A DNA stretch of 64,000 bases. Source: Enhydrobacter aerosaccus. Lineage in GTDB: Bacteria > Pseudomonadota > Alphaproteobacteria > Reyranellales > Reyranellaceae. The DNA is taken from NCBI RefSeq assembly GCF_900167455.1, contig NZ_FUWJ01000002.1, forward strand, positions 1,116,305 through 1,180,304, read 5' to 3'. Positions 1 to 12,262 of this stretch are shown here, piece after piece; within the stretch, counting starts at the first letter, position 1; the number at the start of each line of letters is the position of its first letter. The notes beneath the pieces are model-generated. The model saw only the letters and a program-made list of their open reading frames with translations, did no database searches and was not told the origin of the DNA. The translations under genes were made by a program, and so were the position numbers.

Positions 1-1890
1 CTGATCCGCGGAAGCGTCCCGCTGCGAAAGAGGCTTGAGACTGGCGAACAGAAAGCCGGAGTTGGTCTGGAACCCGCCGGTGAAGCCCGCCACGTTGTCG
101 ACCGCCGGGTCGGAGCGCACGATGGCCATGAATTGGCGGAACTTCCGGCGCATTGCCTGAAACGAGATGCTCTGGTCGGCGCGGATCCCACCAATGATGC
201 GGCCCGTGTCCTGTTGGGGAAAGAAACCCTTGGGCACCTCGTAGTACAGGAAGACGTTCAGGAACACCGTGCCGAGAAAGACCAGGATCGTCGCACGGGG
301 ATGGCGCAGCACCCAAGCGAGGGTGCGCCCGTAGAAGCCCTGCACGCCATCGAAGACGCGCTCGCTCACCCGCGCGAACCAGCCCGGCGGCCGTTGCACT
401 TCGTCTTGCCGAGGCGCGCGCAGCACGTAGGCGCACATCATCGGCGTGGTGGTCAGCGACACCACCATGGAAATGACGATGGCGATGGTCAGGGTGACGG
501 CGAATTCCCGGAACAAACGGCCGACGATGCCGCCCATCAACAGAATGGGAATGAAGACGGCGATGAGCGACAGACTCATGGAGATCACGGTGAAGCCAAC
601 TTCCTTCGCCCCTCGCACCGCCGCCTGCCGCCGCGGCATGCCCTCCTCGATATGCCGCGAAATGTTCTCCAGCACGATGATCGCATCGTCGACGACGAAG
701 CCGGCGGCGATCGTCATGGCCATGAGCGACAGATTGTTGAGACTGAAGCCCATCAGGTACATGACGCCGAAAGTCCCGACCAGCGACACGGGCACGGCCA
801 CCGACGGCACCAGAGCCGCCCGCACCGAGCGCAGGAAGGCAAAGGTCACCAGCACCACCAGGATGACACTGAGACTCAACGCTCGCTCGACCTCCTTGAG
901 GGAAGCGCGAATGGTGGTTGTCCGATCCGACACCAGGTTGACGTCGATCTCGGGCGGCAATGCCGCCTGCAGATCCGGCAGCTCCGCTTTCACCTGATCC
1001 ACGGTGGCGATGATGTTGGCGTTCGGCTGAAGGTAGATGATCACCAGCACCGACCGCTTGCCGTTGGCCTGGCCCTCGTTGCGCAGGTCCTCGACCGAGT
1101 CGTCCACCTGGGCCACATCGGACAGCCGCACCGGCGCGTTGTTACGCCAGGCGATCACCAGGTCACGGTAGTCGGCCGCCGCGCGCGACTGGTCGTTGGT
1201 ATAGATCTGGTAGCGGCGGTCGCCGACCTCGACAGCTCCCTTGGGCGAGTTTGCGTTCGCTGCCGCGAGAGCCGCGCGCACGCTTTCCAGGCCGATCTGG
1301 TACTTCGACAGGGCGTTCGGATTGATCTCCGCCCGCACCGCCGGCAACGAGCTGCCCCCCAGCGTGACCTGCCCGACACCGGTCACTTGGCTCAGTTTCT
1401 GCTGCAGGATGTTCGAAGCAGCGTCGTAGAGCTGGCCTTGCGGCAGCGTATCCGACGTCAGCGCGAGGATCACCGCAGGAGCATCGGCCGGATTGATCTT
1501 GCGATAGACCGGGTTGCTCTTCAGGTTGACCGGCATGTCCGCACGTGCGGCGTTGATGGCCGCCTGAACGTCGCGAGCCGCTCCATCGATATCGCGCGAC
1601 AGGTCGAACTGCAGCGTAATGCGCGAGTTGCCGACCGTGCTCATCGAGGTGATCTCGCTGACGCCGGCGATCGCCCCCAATCGTCTTTCGAGCGGTGTCG
1701 TCAAGCTGCTTGCCACCGTATCCGGCGAGGCGCCCGGAAGCTGGGCCTGGACCTGGATCGTGGGGAAATCGACCTTGGGCAGCGGCGAGACCGGCAAGGC
1801 GATGAAGCCCATCAATCCGGCCAGCAGGATGCCGATCGTCAGCAAGGTGGTGGCGACCGGCCGGGCAATGAAGAGGGCGGAGAGATTCAC
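1..1890 (-). CDS. mdtC: RND efflux pump permease, MdtC-type (partial, C-terminus beyond left edge)
   Basis: Inner-membrane, proton-driven RND drug exporter subunit. Only the first 630 codons lie in the window; the family is about 1030 residues long, so roughly 60 percent is visible. The reading frame is open to base 1. I place the start at a GTG at 1890, which overlaps the stop of the preceding pump gene as GTGA, a typical coupled start. The N-terminus ([12 protein letters not shown]) is the usual RND helix leading into TM1. The TM4 proton-relay motif [13 protein letters not shown] is present with its two aspartates. Segments such as [10 protein letters not shown] and [11 protein letters not shown] fit MdtC better than MdtB. 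It probably works as a heteromultimer with the MdtB-like protein and the adaptor encoded upstream. No outer-membrane partner is seen on this side; it may lie beyond the edge. Confidence 0.9.
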   Translation of the reverse strand, partial: MNLSALFIARPVATTLLTIGILLAGLMGFIALPVSPLPKVDFPTIQVQAQLPGASPDTVASSLTTPLERRLGAIAGVSEITSMSTVGNSRITLQFDLSRDIDGAARDVQAAINAARADMPVNLKSNPVYRKINPADAPAVILALTSDTLPQGQLYDAASNILQQKLSQVTGVGQVTLGGSSLPAVRAEINPNALSKYQIGLESVRAALAAANANSPKGAVEVGDRRYQIYTNDQSRAAADYRDLVIAWRNNAPVRLSDVAQVDDSVEDLRNEGQANGKRSVLVIIYLQPNANIIATVDQVKAELPDLQAALPPEIDVNLVSDRTTTIRASLKEVERALSLSVILVVLVTFAFLRSVRAALVPSVAVPVSLVGTFGVMYLMGFSLNNLSLMAMTIAAGFVVDDAIIVLENISRHIEEGMPRRQAAVRGAKEVGFTVISMSLSLIAVFIPILLMGGIVGRLFREFAVTLTIAIVISMVVSLTTTPMMCAYVLRAPRQDEVQRPPGWFARVSERVFDGVQGFYGRTLAWVLRHPRATILVFLGTVFLNVFLYYEVPKGFFPQQDTGRIIGGIRADQSISFQAMRRKFRQFMAIVRSDPAVDNVAGFTGGFQTNSGFLFASLKPLSQRDASADQ

Positions 1891-4800
1891 GGCTGGAATC
1901 CCTCGGGCAGTTCACTGACGTCCGGCGCATCCTCCGAGGCCAGGGGATAGGCCGGCGTATCGAGCGGCACGCCCCGCAGACGCCGGCCGACACGGTCGAA
2001 AGCGAGGTAAATCACCGGTGTCGTGAACAGCGTCAGCATCTGGCTGACGATCAGGCCACCGACGATGGTGAGGCCAAGCGGATGGCGCAGCTCCGAGCCG
2101 GTGCCGGTTCCCAGCATCAGCGGCAAGGCTCCCACCAGGGCGGCGATGGTCGTCATCAGGATCGGCCGAAAACGCAGCAGGCAGGCCTGGTGGATGGCTT
2201 CCTGCGGCGCCTTGCCTTCGTGGCGTTCGGCTTCGAGCGCGAAGTCGATCATCATGATCGCGTTCTTCTTGACGATACCGATCAGGAGCACGATGCCGAT
2301 GATGGCGACGACGCTAAGATCGTCGCCGGCGATCATGAGCGCGAGCAGCGCGCCGATGCCGGCCGATGGCAGGGTCGAAAGGATCGTGATGGGATGAATG
2401 TAGCTTTCGTACAGCACGCCCAGCACGATGTAGACCGTGACGATGGCGGCAAGGATCAGCATGAGCTGGCTGCTCAACGCCTTCTGGAAGGCCAGCGCCG
2501 CACCCTGGAAGTGCGTCGAGATCGAGCGTGGCATGCCGATCTCCTTCTGCGCCGCCGTGATCGCCTCGACGGCATCGCCGAGCGACGCGCCGGGCGCCAG
2601 GTTGAACGAGATCGTGGTTGCCGGAAACTGGCTGAGCCGATCCTGGCGCAACGGCGCCGTCCGCTCCTCGAATGTCGCGATCGCGGAGAGAGGGACCTGT
2701 CTGGTCGAGCTCGAGCCGGGAAGATAGAGGTTGTTCAGCGCGTCCAGCGTGCGAGCCATCGAGGGCTCGAGCTCGTAGATGACGCGATACTGGTTGGACT
2801 GCGTATAGACGGTCGAGACGATGCGCTGACCGAAGGAGTCATAAAGCAGATTGTCGACCGTGGCGGCGGTGACGCCGAACCGCGCCGCGGCGTCGCGGTC
2901 GATCTTGATATACATGGCGAGCCCCTGGTTCTGGAGCTCGCTGGTCACGTCGACGATCTCGGGGATCTGCGACATGCGCGATATCAGCCGCGGCACCCAT
3001 ATGTCGAAATCCTTCGGATTGGGACTTTCGAGCACGAACTGGTACTGCGTCCGGCTGACGGTCGAATCGATCGTCAGGTCCTGGGCCGGCTGCATGTAGA
3101 GCTGGATGCCCTGCACGCTGGCGGTCTCCTGCAGCAGCCGGCGGATGATCTGGCTGGCCGTCAGAGAGCGTGCGTCGCGATCCTTGAGGTTGATCAGCAT
3201 CCGGCCCGAGTTCAACGTGGGATTGGTTCCGTCGACACCCACAAAGGAACTCAGGCTCTCGACGTCGGGGTCCTTCAGGATGATTTCGGCCAGCGCTCGC
3301 TGCCGTTCGCGCATGGCGTCGAAGGATATAGTCTGGGATGCCTCGGTCACTGCCTGGATCAGGCCGTTGTCCTGGACCGGAAAGAAGCCCTTCGGGATGA
3401 CGATATAGAGCACGACCGTGAGCGCCACGGTGGCCACTGCGACCAGCAGGGTCAGCGTCTGGTGGCGGAAGACGACGACCAGCCCCCGGTCATAGAGGTC
3501 GATCATCCTCGCGAACCAGCGCGCGCCCAGCGCCTGCGCTTCTGGATGCGATTCGGCAGCGCTCGCTGCTCGCGGCCCCGGGCCTTCTACCGTCCGCCCT
3601 CCCGGAACGTCGCGTCGACGCAGCAGCTGGGCACACATCATCGGCACCAGAGTCAGCGACACGACCGCCGAAATCAGGATGGTCACGGAAAGCGTGACCG
3701 CAAACTCGCTGAACAGCCGGCCCACGACGTCGCCCATGAACAGCAGCGGGATCAGCACCGCGATCAGGGAGACGGTCAGCGACACCACGGTGAAGGCGAT
3801 CTGGCTGGAGCCCTTGAGAGCCGCCTCGACCGGGTTCTCGCCCTCCTCGATGTAGCGAGCGATATTCTCGATCATGACGATGGCATCATCGACCACGAAG
3901 CCGGTCGCGATGGTCAAGGCCATGATCGACAGATTGTTGAGAGAGAATCCCGCCAGGTACATCACGGCCAGGGTGCCGACCAGCGACAGCGGCACCGAGA
4001 GGCTGGGAATGATCGTCGCCCGCCAATCGCCCAGAAACAGGAAGATCACCGCCACGACCAGCAGGACGGCGAAAGACAGCTCGATCTGCACGTCTCGTAC
4101 GGAGGCGCGAATGGTCAAGGTACGGTCGGTGAGAACCGACACCTCGATCGAGCTCGGCAAGGTCTCTTGCAACTGCGGCAGCAGCGCCTTGATGTTGTCG
4201 ACGACGGCGATGACGTTGGCGCCGGGCTGGCGTTGTACGTCGATGATGACCGCCTGGGTCAGGTTGGCCCAGGCCATCAGGCGATTGTTCTCCTGGCCAT
4301 TCTCGACCGTGGCCACGTCGGATAAACGGACCGGAGAGCCATTGCGATAGGCGACGATCACATCCTTGAAGACGTTCGGATCGGTGATCTGGTCGTTGGC
4401 GTTGATGGTGTAGTTGCGCGTCGGCCCGTCGAAATTGCCCTTGGGCGTATTGACGTTGGCGTTGGTGATGGTGGTCCGCAGGTCATCGACATTGAGCCCG
4501 TAGGCGGCCAGCGCCGTCGGGTTGGCGCGGATGCGATAACCGGGCTTCTGGCCGCCACCGAGCGAGACGAGACCGACTCCGGGCACCTGCGAGATCTTCT
4601 GCCCGAGCCGGACGTCGACCAGATCGTAGACCTTGGTGAGCGGATCGGTTTTCGATGTCACCGCCAGCGTCAGGATCGGTGCATCGGCCGGATTGACCTT
4701 GGCATAGATGGGGGGCGCCGGAAGGTCGGCGGGCAGCAGATTGCCCGCGGCATTGATCGCCGCCTGCACTTGTTGTTCGGCGATATCGATGCCGAGGGAG

Positions 4801-5090
4801 AGGTCGAACTGCAGCGTGATCGACGACGCGCCGGCCGAGCTGGTCGACGTCATCTGGTTGAGTCCCGGCATCTGCCCGAACTGACGCTCGAGCGGCGCCG
4901 TCACCGACGAGGTCATCACTTCCGGGCCGGCTCCCGGGTAAAGGGTCAGGACCCGGATGGTCGGATAATCGACCTGAGGCAGGGCAGCGAGCGGCAGGAA
5001 GCGGTAGGCGATCAGGCCCACCAGCATGATCGCCACCATCAGCAGCGACGTGGCGACCGGCCGCTCGATGAAGATCCGCGACGGGTTCAT
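1887..5090 (-). CDS. mdtB: RND efflux pump permease, MdtB-type
   Basis: Full-length RND multidrug exporter subunit of 1067 residues. It starts with [12 protein letters not shown] and TM1, has a large periplasmic loop (about 35-340), then TM2-TM6 with the TM4 proton-relay aspartates D401-D402 in [14 protein letters not shown] second periplasmic porter domain and TM8-TM12 follow. Segments such as [20 protein letters not shown] and QRQPGANVI match MdtB. It lies 15 bases downstream of the adaptor gene and overlaps the next pump gene by 4 bases, so adaptor, MdtB and MdtC form one operon. MdtBC pumps in enterobacteria export bile salts, novobiocin and similar amphiphiles; the substrate here is not known. 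A charged, Pro-rich C-terminal tail follows TM12. Confidence 0.93.
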   Translation of the reverse strand: MNPSRIFIERPVATSLLMVAIMLVGLIAYRFLPLAALPQVDYPTIRVLTLYPGAGPEVMTSSVTAPLERQFGQMPGLNQMTSTSSAGASSITLQFDLSLGIDIAEQQVQAAINAAGNLLPADLPAPPIYAKVNPADAPILTLAVTSKTDPLTKVYDLVDVRLGQKISQVPGVGLVSLGGGQKPGYRIRANPTALAAYGLNVDDLRTTITNANVNTPKGNFDGPTRNYTINANDQITDPNVFKDVIVAYRNGSPVRLSDVATVENGQENNRLMAWANLTQAVIIDVQRQPGANVIAVVDNIKALLPQLQETLPSSIEVSVLTDRTLTIRASVRDVQIELSFAVLLVVAVIFLFLGDWRATIIPSLSVPLSLVGTLAVMYLAGFSLNNLSIMALTIATGFVVDDAIVMIENIARYIEEGENPVEAALKGSSQIAFTVVSLTVSLIAVLIPLLFMGDVVGRLFSEFAVTLSVTILISAVVSLTLVPMMCAQLLRRRDVPGGRTVEGPGPRAASAAESHPEAQALGARWFARMIDLYDRGLVVVFRHQTLTLLVAVATVALTVVLYIVIPKGFFPVQDNGLIQAVTEASQTISFDAMRERQRALAEIILKDPDVESLSSFVGVDGTNPTLNSGRMLINLKDRDARSLTASQIIRRLLQETASVQGIQLYMQPAQDLTIDSTVSRTQYQFVLESPNPKDFDIWVPRLISRMSQIPEIVDVTSELQNQGLAMYIKIDRDAAARFGVTAATVDNLLYDSFGQRIVSTVYTQSNQYRVIYELEPSMARTLDALNNLYLPGSSSTRQVPLSAIATFEERTAPLRQDRLSQFPATTISFNLAPGASLGDAVEAITAAQKEIGMPRSISTHFQGAALAFQKALSSQLMLILAAIVTVYIVLGVLYESYIHPITILSTLPSAGIGALLALMIAGDDLSVVAIIGIVLLIGIVKKNAIMMIDFALEAERHEGKAPQEAIHQACLLRFRPILMTTIAALVGALPLMLGTGTGSELRHPLGLTIVGGLIVSQMLTLFTTPVIYLAFDRVGRRLRGVPLDTPAYPLASEDAPDVSELPEGFQP

Positions 5091-5105
5091 GTCGCGTGGA
5101 TAGCG

Positions 5106-6362
5106 CTAATTGCTGGACTGGCCGCGCCGTCCGGCGCCGCGGCCTGGTCCGGGGGCTCCGTCAGCGCCGGCATCCCGGCCGCTCGCTCCCGCACCCTCGG
5201 GAGGAGCTGCCGCGACGGGCGCGCCCGCCGGCGGTGGGCGCCGAATCTTGGAGCCGTCGCGCAGCCGGTCGGTGCCGTCGACGACGACCTGGTCGTTGAG
5301 CGCGAGCCCCTTTGTAATGGCAATCCTGTCGCCATCGCTTGCGCCCGTCTCGACGACCCGAATCTCGACCGTGTCATCCGGCTTGACGCGATAGACGAAC
5401 GTTCCAGGCTGGCCTTTCTGGATGGCCGCCACTGGAACCACCAGCGCATCCTTCACCGTGTCGACGAGAAGACGAATGTTGACGAACTGATTGGGGAAGA
5501 GCGCCTCGTCCGAATTGTCGAACGTCGCGCGCAGCTTCACGGTGCCCGTGGTCGTGTCGATCTGGTTGTCGGTGGTTTCGAGCTTGCCGACGCCGAGTTC
5601 GATCTTTTGGGCCCGGTCGAGTGCCGTTGCCTGCAGCGTCGCGCCCTCGCGCAGACGCTTGCGCACCGGCGGCAGGGAATCCTCAGGAATGCTGAAGACG
5701 ACCGACATCGGCTTCATCAGGGTGATGACGCAGATCCCCGTACTGTCGCCTATGGTGACGTAATTGCCGGCGTCCACCAGGCGCAGGCCGATGCGGCCGT
5801 CGGTCGGGGCAATGATGCGCGTGTAGACGAGATTAAGCTTCGCAGCGTCGACGGCCGCGCGGTCGGTAACGACCGTCGCTTCGTATTGACGGACAAGCGA
5901 GGCCTGGGTGTCGTAGGTCTGCCGTGCCACGGAATCCTGGGCAACCAGCTTCTGGTAGCGGGTGAGATCGAGCTGCGCGTTCTTGAGAAGGGCCTCGTCC
6001 TTGTCCAGCGTACCGATGGCCTGCTGCAAGGCCACCTCGTAGGGACGCGGGTCGACAACGGCGAGCAGATCGCCCTTCTTCACAGCTTGGCCCTCGGTAA
6101 AGGCCACCTGCATGAGCTGTCCCGTGATCTGTGTCTTGACGGTAACGGTCGCCAGAGGCGTGACCGTGCCCAAGGCCCTGGTGACCAGAGGGATGTCACC
6201 CTTGGCCACCGTGGCAAGTCCGACCGTGACCGGCTGGTTCGCCATATTGGGACGGCCGGCTGGGCCGTTGGATGCGGTACGCGAGGAAGCGAAGTACCAG
6301 CCGGCTCCCACGACTACGGCAAGTCCCAAGCCGATCCCAAGCAGGGTCCGCAGTCGTTTCAT
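5106..6362 (-). CDS. mdtA: RND efflux periplasmic adaptor, MdtA-type
   Basis: Membrane-fusion adaptor of 418 residues that links the MdtBC-like pump to an outer-membrane channel. Residues 5-24 form an N-terminal membrane anchor. Two lipoyl half-motifs (about 73-105 and 183-215) flank an alpha-helical hairpin (about 108-180), followed by beta-barrel and membrane-proximal domains. The last 40 or so residues are a Pro/Gly/Ala/Arg tail, longer and less structured than in E. coli MdtA, and probably dispensable. It is the first gene of the minus-strand operon and the following pump gene starts 15 bases after its stop. The intergenic space to thiC (6363-6579) must hold its promoter, but I cannot single out a convincing one. 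No lipobox is seen. Confidence 0.9.
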   Translation of the reverse strand: MKRLRTLLGIGLGLAVVVGAGWYFASSRTASNGPAGRPNMANQPVTVGLATVAKGDIPLVTRALGTVTPLATVTVKTQITGQLMQVAFTEGQAVKKGDLLAVVDPRPYEVALQQAIGTLDKDEALLKNAQLDLTRYQKLVAQDSVARQTYDTQASLVRQYEATVVTDRAAVDAAKLNLVYTRIIAPTDGRIGLRLVDAGNYVTIGDSTGICVITLMKPMSVVFSIPEDSLPPVRKRLREGATLQATALDRAQKIELGVGKLETTDNQIDTTTGTVKLRATFDNSDEALFPNQFVNIRLLVDTVKDALVVPVAAIQKGQPGTFVYRVKPDDTVEIRVVETGASDGDRIAITKGLALNDQVVVDGTDRLRDGSKIRRPPPAGAPVAAAPPEGAGASGRDAGADGAPGPGRGAGRRGQSSN

Positions 6363-6521
6363 CGCCTCATCCGCCCCAAGCTGAGCCTTTCCACCCTGTG
6401 CTATACGCAGGGAAGGAACGGAGTCTCCCCTAACCGGTGGCTGGGGCGCAAGGCGACCATTCGGCTCCCCTTCCGCGGTAGCCGGCGCCGGATGCTCTTT
6501 GGAACCTCAAATAATAGTGAA

Positions 6522-6557
6522 GCCGCCAGCGCATCCCGGCAAGGGCGCACTGGCGGC
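6522..6557 (-). terminator. Hairpin downstream of thiC, probable intrinsic terminator
   Basis: An inverted repeat begins 22 bases beyond the thiC stop. The arms GCCGCCAG(C/T)GC pair across a loop of about a dozen bases. Read on the minus strand, the stem is followed by an A/T-rich run (TTCACTATTATTT). The tail is not a pure U-tract, so termination strength is uncertain. Confidence 0.55.
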
Positions 6558-6579
6558 AGTGGTTTATTCGGCCTGGCTG

Positions 6580-8563
<1,984 letters not shown>

Positions 8564-8619
8564 CGAATGCATCCTAGACTGAAGCGCGACTGGAAAAAAC
8601 CCGGCTTCAGATTGGAACT

Positions 8620-8636
8620 TTGGCGGCAACCGCCAA
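8620..8636 (-). terminator. Short perfect hairpin between sensor kinase and thiC leader
   Basis: TTGGCGG and CCGCCAA form a 7-bp perfect stem with a 3-base loop, downstream of the sensor-kinase stop and upstream of the thiC leader. It lacks a U-tract. It may end the two-component transcript, perhaps Rho-dependently. The rest of 8564-8758 shows no gene. Confidence 0.3.
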
Positions 8637-8758
8637 TTGCTCCTGCTCGAGCGCCAAACGCTTGATTGGATTGGTGAATCCTGCCGCTTCCTGTCATCGG
8701 CGACAAACCGGTCGTTCCGCTCTGCGTCGCGAGGCCAAAATGTCGATCCAGCGCCCGG

Positions 8759-10138
8759 TCAGGCGGGACGAAGTTTCAAGGTGAACACCGCGCCACCTTC
8801 CGGACGGTTGGCGACGGCAACACTGCCGTCATGGGCCTCGGCCACACGGGCAACGATCGCGAGACCCAGCCCTCGGCCCTCCGGCTTCTCGCGATCCCGG
8901 CGCCAGAACCGGCGGAAGATCGATTCCCGATCTCCCGCGGGCACGCCCGGCCCATCGTCCATGACCCGCACGATGCCCTCCTTTGTCACTTCGACCTCGA
9001 TCGAGGTGCCGGTCGGCGTGTGGCGGATGGCGTTTTCGATGAGATTGCGCACGGCCCGGAACAGCGCTTCGGCCTGACCGCGCACCCATACCGGACTGGA
9101 ATCGCCGGTCAGGGCGATCGTCTTGGACAATTCGACAGCGAGCGGCGCCATAAAGGCGACGGCATCGGCGCAGACGGCATGGAGATCGGCCTTTGCGTCC
9201 GTCGCGACGATAAAAGCCTCGAGTTCGGCGATGTCGAGCACCTGGTTGACGGTGCGCGTCATGTTGACGAGATCCGCCCGCAAGGCATCGCGCACCGGCC
9301 CAGGCTCCAGCGTATCCACGCGGGCGCGCACGATGGCGAGCGGGGTTCGCAATTCATGGGCCATATCCGCCGTGAAATCGCGTTGAGCGCGGAAGCCCCC
9401 TTCGAGGCGCTCGAGCGCCAGATTGACGGCATGGACCAGCGGCTGAATTTCCGTCGGCATCGTCTGCTCAGGCAGACGAACGTCGGTACGGCGCGGGCCG
9501 ATCGCGGCCGCTGTCTTCGATGCCTCGCGCACCGGCTCGAGCGCGCGACGAAAGATCAGGATATCGATCAGCAGCAGCAACAGCAGGATCGGGAAGGTGA
9601 TCCAGGCGACATGCGGAAGAAATGACGTCACCACGTCGTCGATGATCACATCCCGATGCGCCAGGTCCTGGCCGACCTGGATGTAGTACATCTTCTCGCC
9701 AACCGGCCGCGCCACGGTAACCCCGAACAGTTCCGAGCCGCTGGAACGGCGACGAATGAACCAGTCGTTGAGGGCCGACTCGTCGGATACGAACAGCGCC
9801 TTGCCATCGGGTTGGGACGAAAACAGGACATGTCCGTCGGTATCGAGGACGGCATAGGAGTAGAGGCCGTAATCAGACGAATAAAGCGGTCGAATCTCCT
9901 TCGGCATGTCCATCGACAGGGAGCCGTCCGATTGCGGCCGCAGGAAGCTGCCGATGATGAAAGCCTCACTGCGCAATGCATCGCGATGCAGGTTGTTGGC
10001 GGCCTGGTTCAATAGCCAATACAGCGCAAGCGGCATCAGGATCGAGGTCGCGGCGATCGCCACCACGTGCAGCACGACGATCCGGGTGATGATCGACTGG
10101 AAGCGCGTCACACCATGCTCCCGCACATGACGGATCAA
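8759..10138 (-). CDS. Sensor histidine kinase with 2CSK_N-type periplasmic domain (TctE/QseC-like)
   Basis: Membrane sensor kinase of about 459 residues. TM1 lies at about 18-42 and TM2 at about 175-195. The periplasmic part (about 43-174) resembles the two-component sensor kinase N-terminal domain. A HAMP-like linker precedes the H-box DMAHELRTPLA with phospho-acceptor H261. N-box (RNLIENAIRHTP), G1 (DDGPGVP) and G2 (GRGLGLAIV) follow. The longest frame begins with TTG at 10138 overlapping the regulator stop as TTGA; a GTG four codons later, at 10126, is an alternative. It forms an operon with the response regulator and faces a heavy-metal-type RND system. The adjacency suggests that it controls that pump, but the N-terminal domain family is better known from organic-acid and stress sensors, so the signal is unknown. 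Confidence 0.9.
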   Translation of the reverse strand: MIRHVREHGVTRFQSIITRIVVLHVVAIAATSILMPLALYWLLNQAANNLHRDALRSEAFIIGSFLRPQSDGSLSMDMPKEIRPLYSSDYGLYSYAVLDTDGHVLFSSQPDGKALFVSDESALNDWFIRRRSSGSELFGVTVARPVGEKMYYIQVGQDLAHRDVIIDDVVTSFLPHVAWITFPILLLLLLIDILIFRRALEPVREASKTAAAIGPRRTDVRLPEQTMPTEIQPLVHAVNLALERLEGGFRAQRDFTADMAHELRTPLAIVRARVDTLEPGPVRDALRADLVNMTRTVNQVLDIAELEAFIVATDAKADLHAVCADAVAFMAPLAVELSKTIALTGDSSPVWVRGQAEALFRAVRNLIENAIRHTPTGTSIEVEVTKEGIVRVMDDGPGVPAGDRESIFRRFWRRDREKPEGRGLGLAIVARVAEAHDGSVAVANRPEGGAVFTLKLRPA

Positions 10139-10812
10139 CCCTTTTCTTCAGACATCAGATAGCCAACGCCGCGTACGGTATGGATCTTTACGGACGCACC
10201 GGCGTCGGCAAGCATCTTTCGCAGGCGATGGACATAGACTTCGACCGCGTTCGAGCCGACATCACCGGACAGTCCGAACAGGTGATCCTCGAAAAGCCGC
10301 TTCGGCGCCACATTTCCGCCTCGACGCAACAAAAGTTCGAGAACCGCTGTTTCACGTGCCGGGAAGGCCCGTGGCTTGCCGTCGACAAAAACCTGCCTAC
10401 CCTCGGTATCGAGCGAAACGTTGCCGAAGGTCAGCATTCGACCCAGCAGGTTGCCGGGCCGACGCAACAGGGCCTGCAGGCGAGCGACCAGTTCCTCCAT
10501 CGCAAACGGCTTGGCGAGATAGTCGTCGGCGCCTTCGCGCAGTCCGGTGACTCGGTCGGTCACGCCATCGCGCGCCGTCAGGACCAGCACCGGCGTCGCA
10601 TCGCTCCGCCGGCGCATCTCCCGCAGCAGGACAAGCCCATCCTCGTCGGGCAGTCCAAGATCGAGGACGATCGCGGCGTACTTCATCGTCGCGAGGACGT
10701 GGCGAGCATCCTCGACCGTGGCGACGGAATCCGCAGCAAAGCCGCCGTGAGCCAGACCTTTGATCAGTAACGATACCAGGTCCGGGTTATCTTCGACGAT
10801 GAGTACTCTCAT
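10135..10812 (-). CDS. OmpR-family response regulator (TctD/QseB-like)
   Basis: DNA-binding response regulator of 225 residues. The receiver domain (1-115) has the acidic pair E7-D8, phospho-acceptor D51, T79 and K101. The C-terminal winged helix (about 125-222) includes SNAVEVYVHRLRKML, the usual recognition-helix region. It is the first gene of the pair and overlaps the kinase gene by 4 bases. Its ATG at 10812 lies 147 bases from the divergent adaptor gene. That shared upstream region is where a regulator of this family would be expected to bind for autoregulation and for control of the pump; I see no clear direct repeat that I would defend. Confidence 0.93.
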   Translation of the reverse strand: MRVLIVEDNPDLVSLLIKGLAHGGFAADSVATVEDARHVLATMKYAAIVLDLGLPDEDGLVLLREMRRRSDATPVLVLTARDGVTDRVTGLREGADDYLAKPFAMEELVARLQALLRRPGNLLGRMLTFGNVSLDTEGRQVFVDGKPRAFPARETAVLELLLRRGGNVAPKRLFEDHLFGLSGDVGSNAVEVYVHRLRKMLADAGASVKIHTVRGVGYLMSEEKG

Positions 10813-10959
10813 GAGTGGCGCGACCGCCTTGATTTCCGGGCAAACATGACTGTAGCACGACCCCTGCAGATCTGTCCGTCAGGTTAAAGTAATGAGCGCA
10901 CGCTAGATGTTCATTGTCTCGTTCCACTCTTTCGCCGCGTATCGGAACGCTTTCCGGCC

Positions 10960-12213
10960 ATGACGATCACCGAACCCGCCCCCGCCGCAAGGACCAGGCG
11001 CAATCGCCTTTGGATCGCGAGCGGCGGAGCCGTGGTTGTCGCGGTTGGCGTGGCTGCGTTCTGGATGCTCGATAGCGGTGCGGGCAATGCGGTAGGCCGA
11101 TCAGACAACAAAATCACCGCCGAGTCCGACGGTGCATTCGCCCCCAGCGAAACGCAGTGGAGCAGCCTGAAGCTGGCGCCGGTGCGGCAGGTGGCGTTCC
11201 GTGACGAGCGGACGACGGACGGCAAGATCGCCATCAATGAGGATACGACCACGCCGGTATTCTCGCCCTATTCCGGCCGGGTGACCCGCCTTATCGCCAA
11301 GCCCGGCGACCACGTCGAACGCGGCGCTCCGCTGTTCTCGATCGAGGCCACGGAATTCGTCCAGGCCCAGAACGATCTGGTTACGGCCGTGGCGGGAGTC
11401 GAAAAGGCCAAGTCGCGTCTCGAGCTCGCGCAGACGGTGGAGAAGCGGCAACGCGAGCTGCTGGCGATCCGCGGCGGCGCGCTGAAGGATCTGGAGCAGG
11501 CACAGTCGGATCTGGTGGCCGCGCAGGGGGACATGCGTTCGGCCGATATCGCGCTGGCGGCAACACGCAACCGGCTGCGCATTCTCGGTCGCTCGGACGA
11601 GGAGATCGCCAAGCTCGAAAAAGTCGATCATATCGGCGCCGAGACCGTGGTCACCGCGCCGATCGCCGGAACCGTGATCCAGCGCAAGGTCGGGCTGGGT
11701 CAATACATCACGGTGGGCGCGACCGATCCGGTATTCACCGTCGGTGACCTGGCGGCCGTGTGGCTGGTCGCCAACGTGCGGGAATCGGACGCACCGTTGA
11801 TGAAGGTGGGCGCGCCGGTCGAGGTTTCGGTGTTGGCCTATCCGGGCCGCGTGTTCAACGCCCGGCTTTCTTATGTGGCGCCAGCACTGGACCCCAATAC
11901 ACGTCGCCTGCCGGTGCGTGCCGAGATCCAGAATCCGGGTCGCGAGCTGCTGCCCGAAATGTTTGCCACTTTCCGTATCATCTCGGGTGAAACCCGGTTG
12001 ATGCCGGGCGTGCCGCAAGATGCGGTGATCTACGAGGGCTCCAAGGCTCGGGTCTGGGTCGCGCGGCCACAGGACAAGAAGGTGGTGAGCCGCTCGATCG
12101 ACATCGGCTCGACCGAGAACGGGATCGTCGAGGTCCGCAAGGGCCTCTCGGTCGGAGAGTCGGTTGTGACGTCGGGTACGCTGTTCATCGACCGCGCTGC
12201 TGCGCGGGATTGA
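10960..12213 (+). CDS. RND efflux periplasmic adaptor, CusB/CzcB-type
   Basis: Membrane-fusion protein of 417 residues for the pump encoded next. An N-terminal membrane segment (about 19-39) is followed by a beta-barrel and lipoyl arrangement (VFSPYSGRVTRLIAKPGDHV, about 99-118), a long helical hairpin (about 135-205), and a second lipoyl half near ETVVTAPIAGTV. It ends with membrane-proximal domains. No Met- or His-rich metal-binding N-terminus like that of CusB is visible, so direct metal binding is not supported. The ATG at 10960 has only a weak ribosome-binding site. It is the first gene of an adaptor, pump and outer-membrane-channel operon, divergent from the two-component genes. Confidence 0.9.
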   Translation: MTITEPAPAARTRRNRLWIASGGAVVVAVGVAAFWMLDSGAGNAVGRSDNKITAESDGAFAPSETQWSSLKLAPVRQVAFRDERTTDGKIAINEDTTTPVFSPYSGRVTRLIAKPGDHVERGAPLFSIEATEFVQAQNDLVTAVAGVEKAKSRLELAQTVEKRQRELLAIRGGALKDLEQAQSDLVAAQGDMRSADIALAATRNRLRILGRSDEEIAKLEKVDHIGAETVVTAPIAGTVIQRKVGLGQYITVGATDPVFTVGDLAAVWLVANVRESDAPLMKVGAPVEVSVLAYPGRVFNARLSYVAPALDPNTRRLPVRAEIQNPGRELLPEMFATFRIISGETRLMPGVPQDAVIYEGSKARVWVARPQDKKVVSRSIDIGSTENGIVEVRKGLSVGESVVTSGTLFIDRAAARD

Positions 12214-12262
12214 TCCGTCCGAATACGCTGCGCTCCCTTCCCCAAACCCGCTTTTCCCCATC

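Noticed and set aside
2082-4325. Long plus-strand frame opposite mdtB (similar ones at 133-1950 and 4770-6629)
   Set aside because: Antisense to clear RND and adaptor genes; His/Asp/Arg-rich low-information translation.
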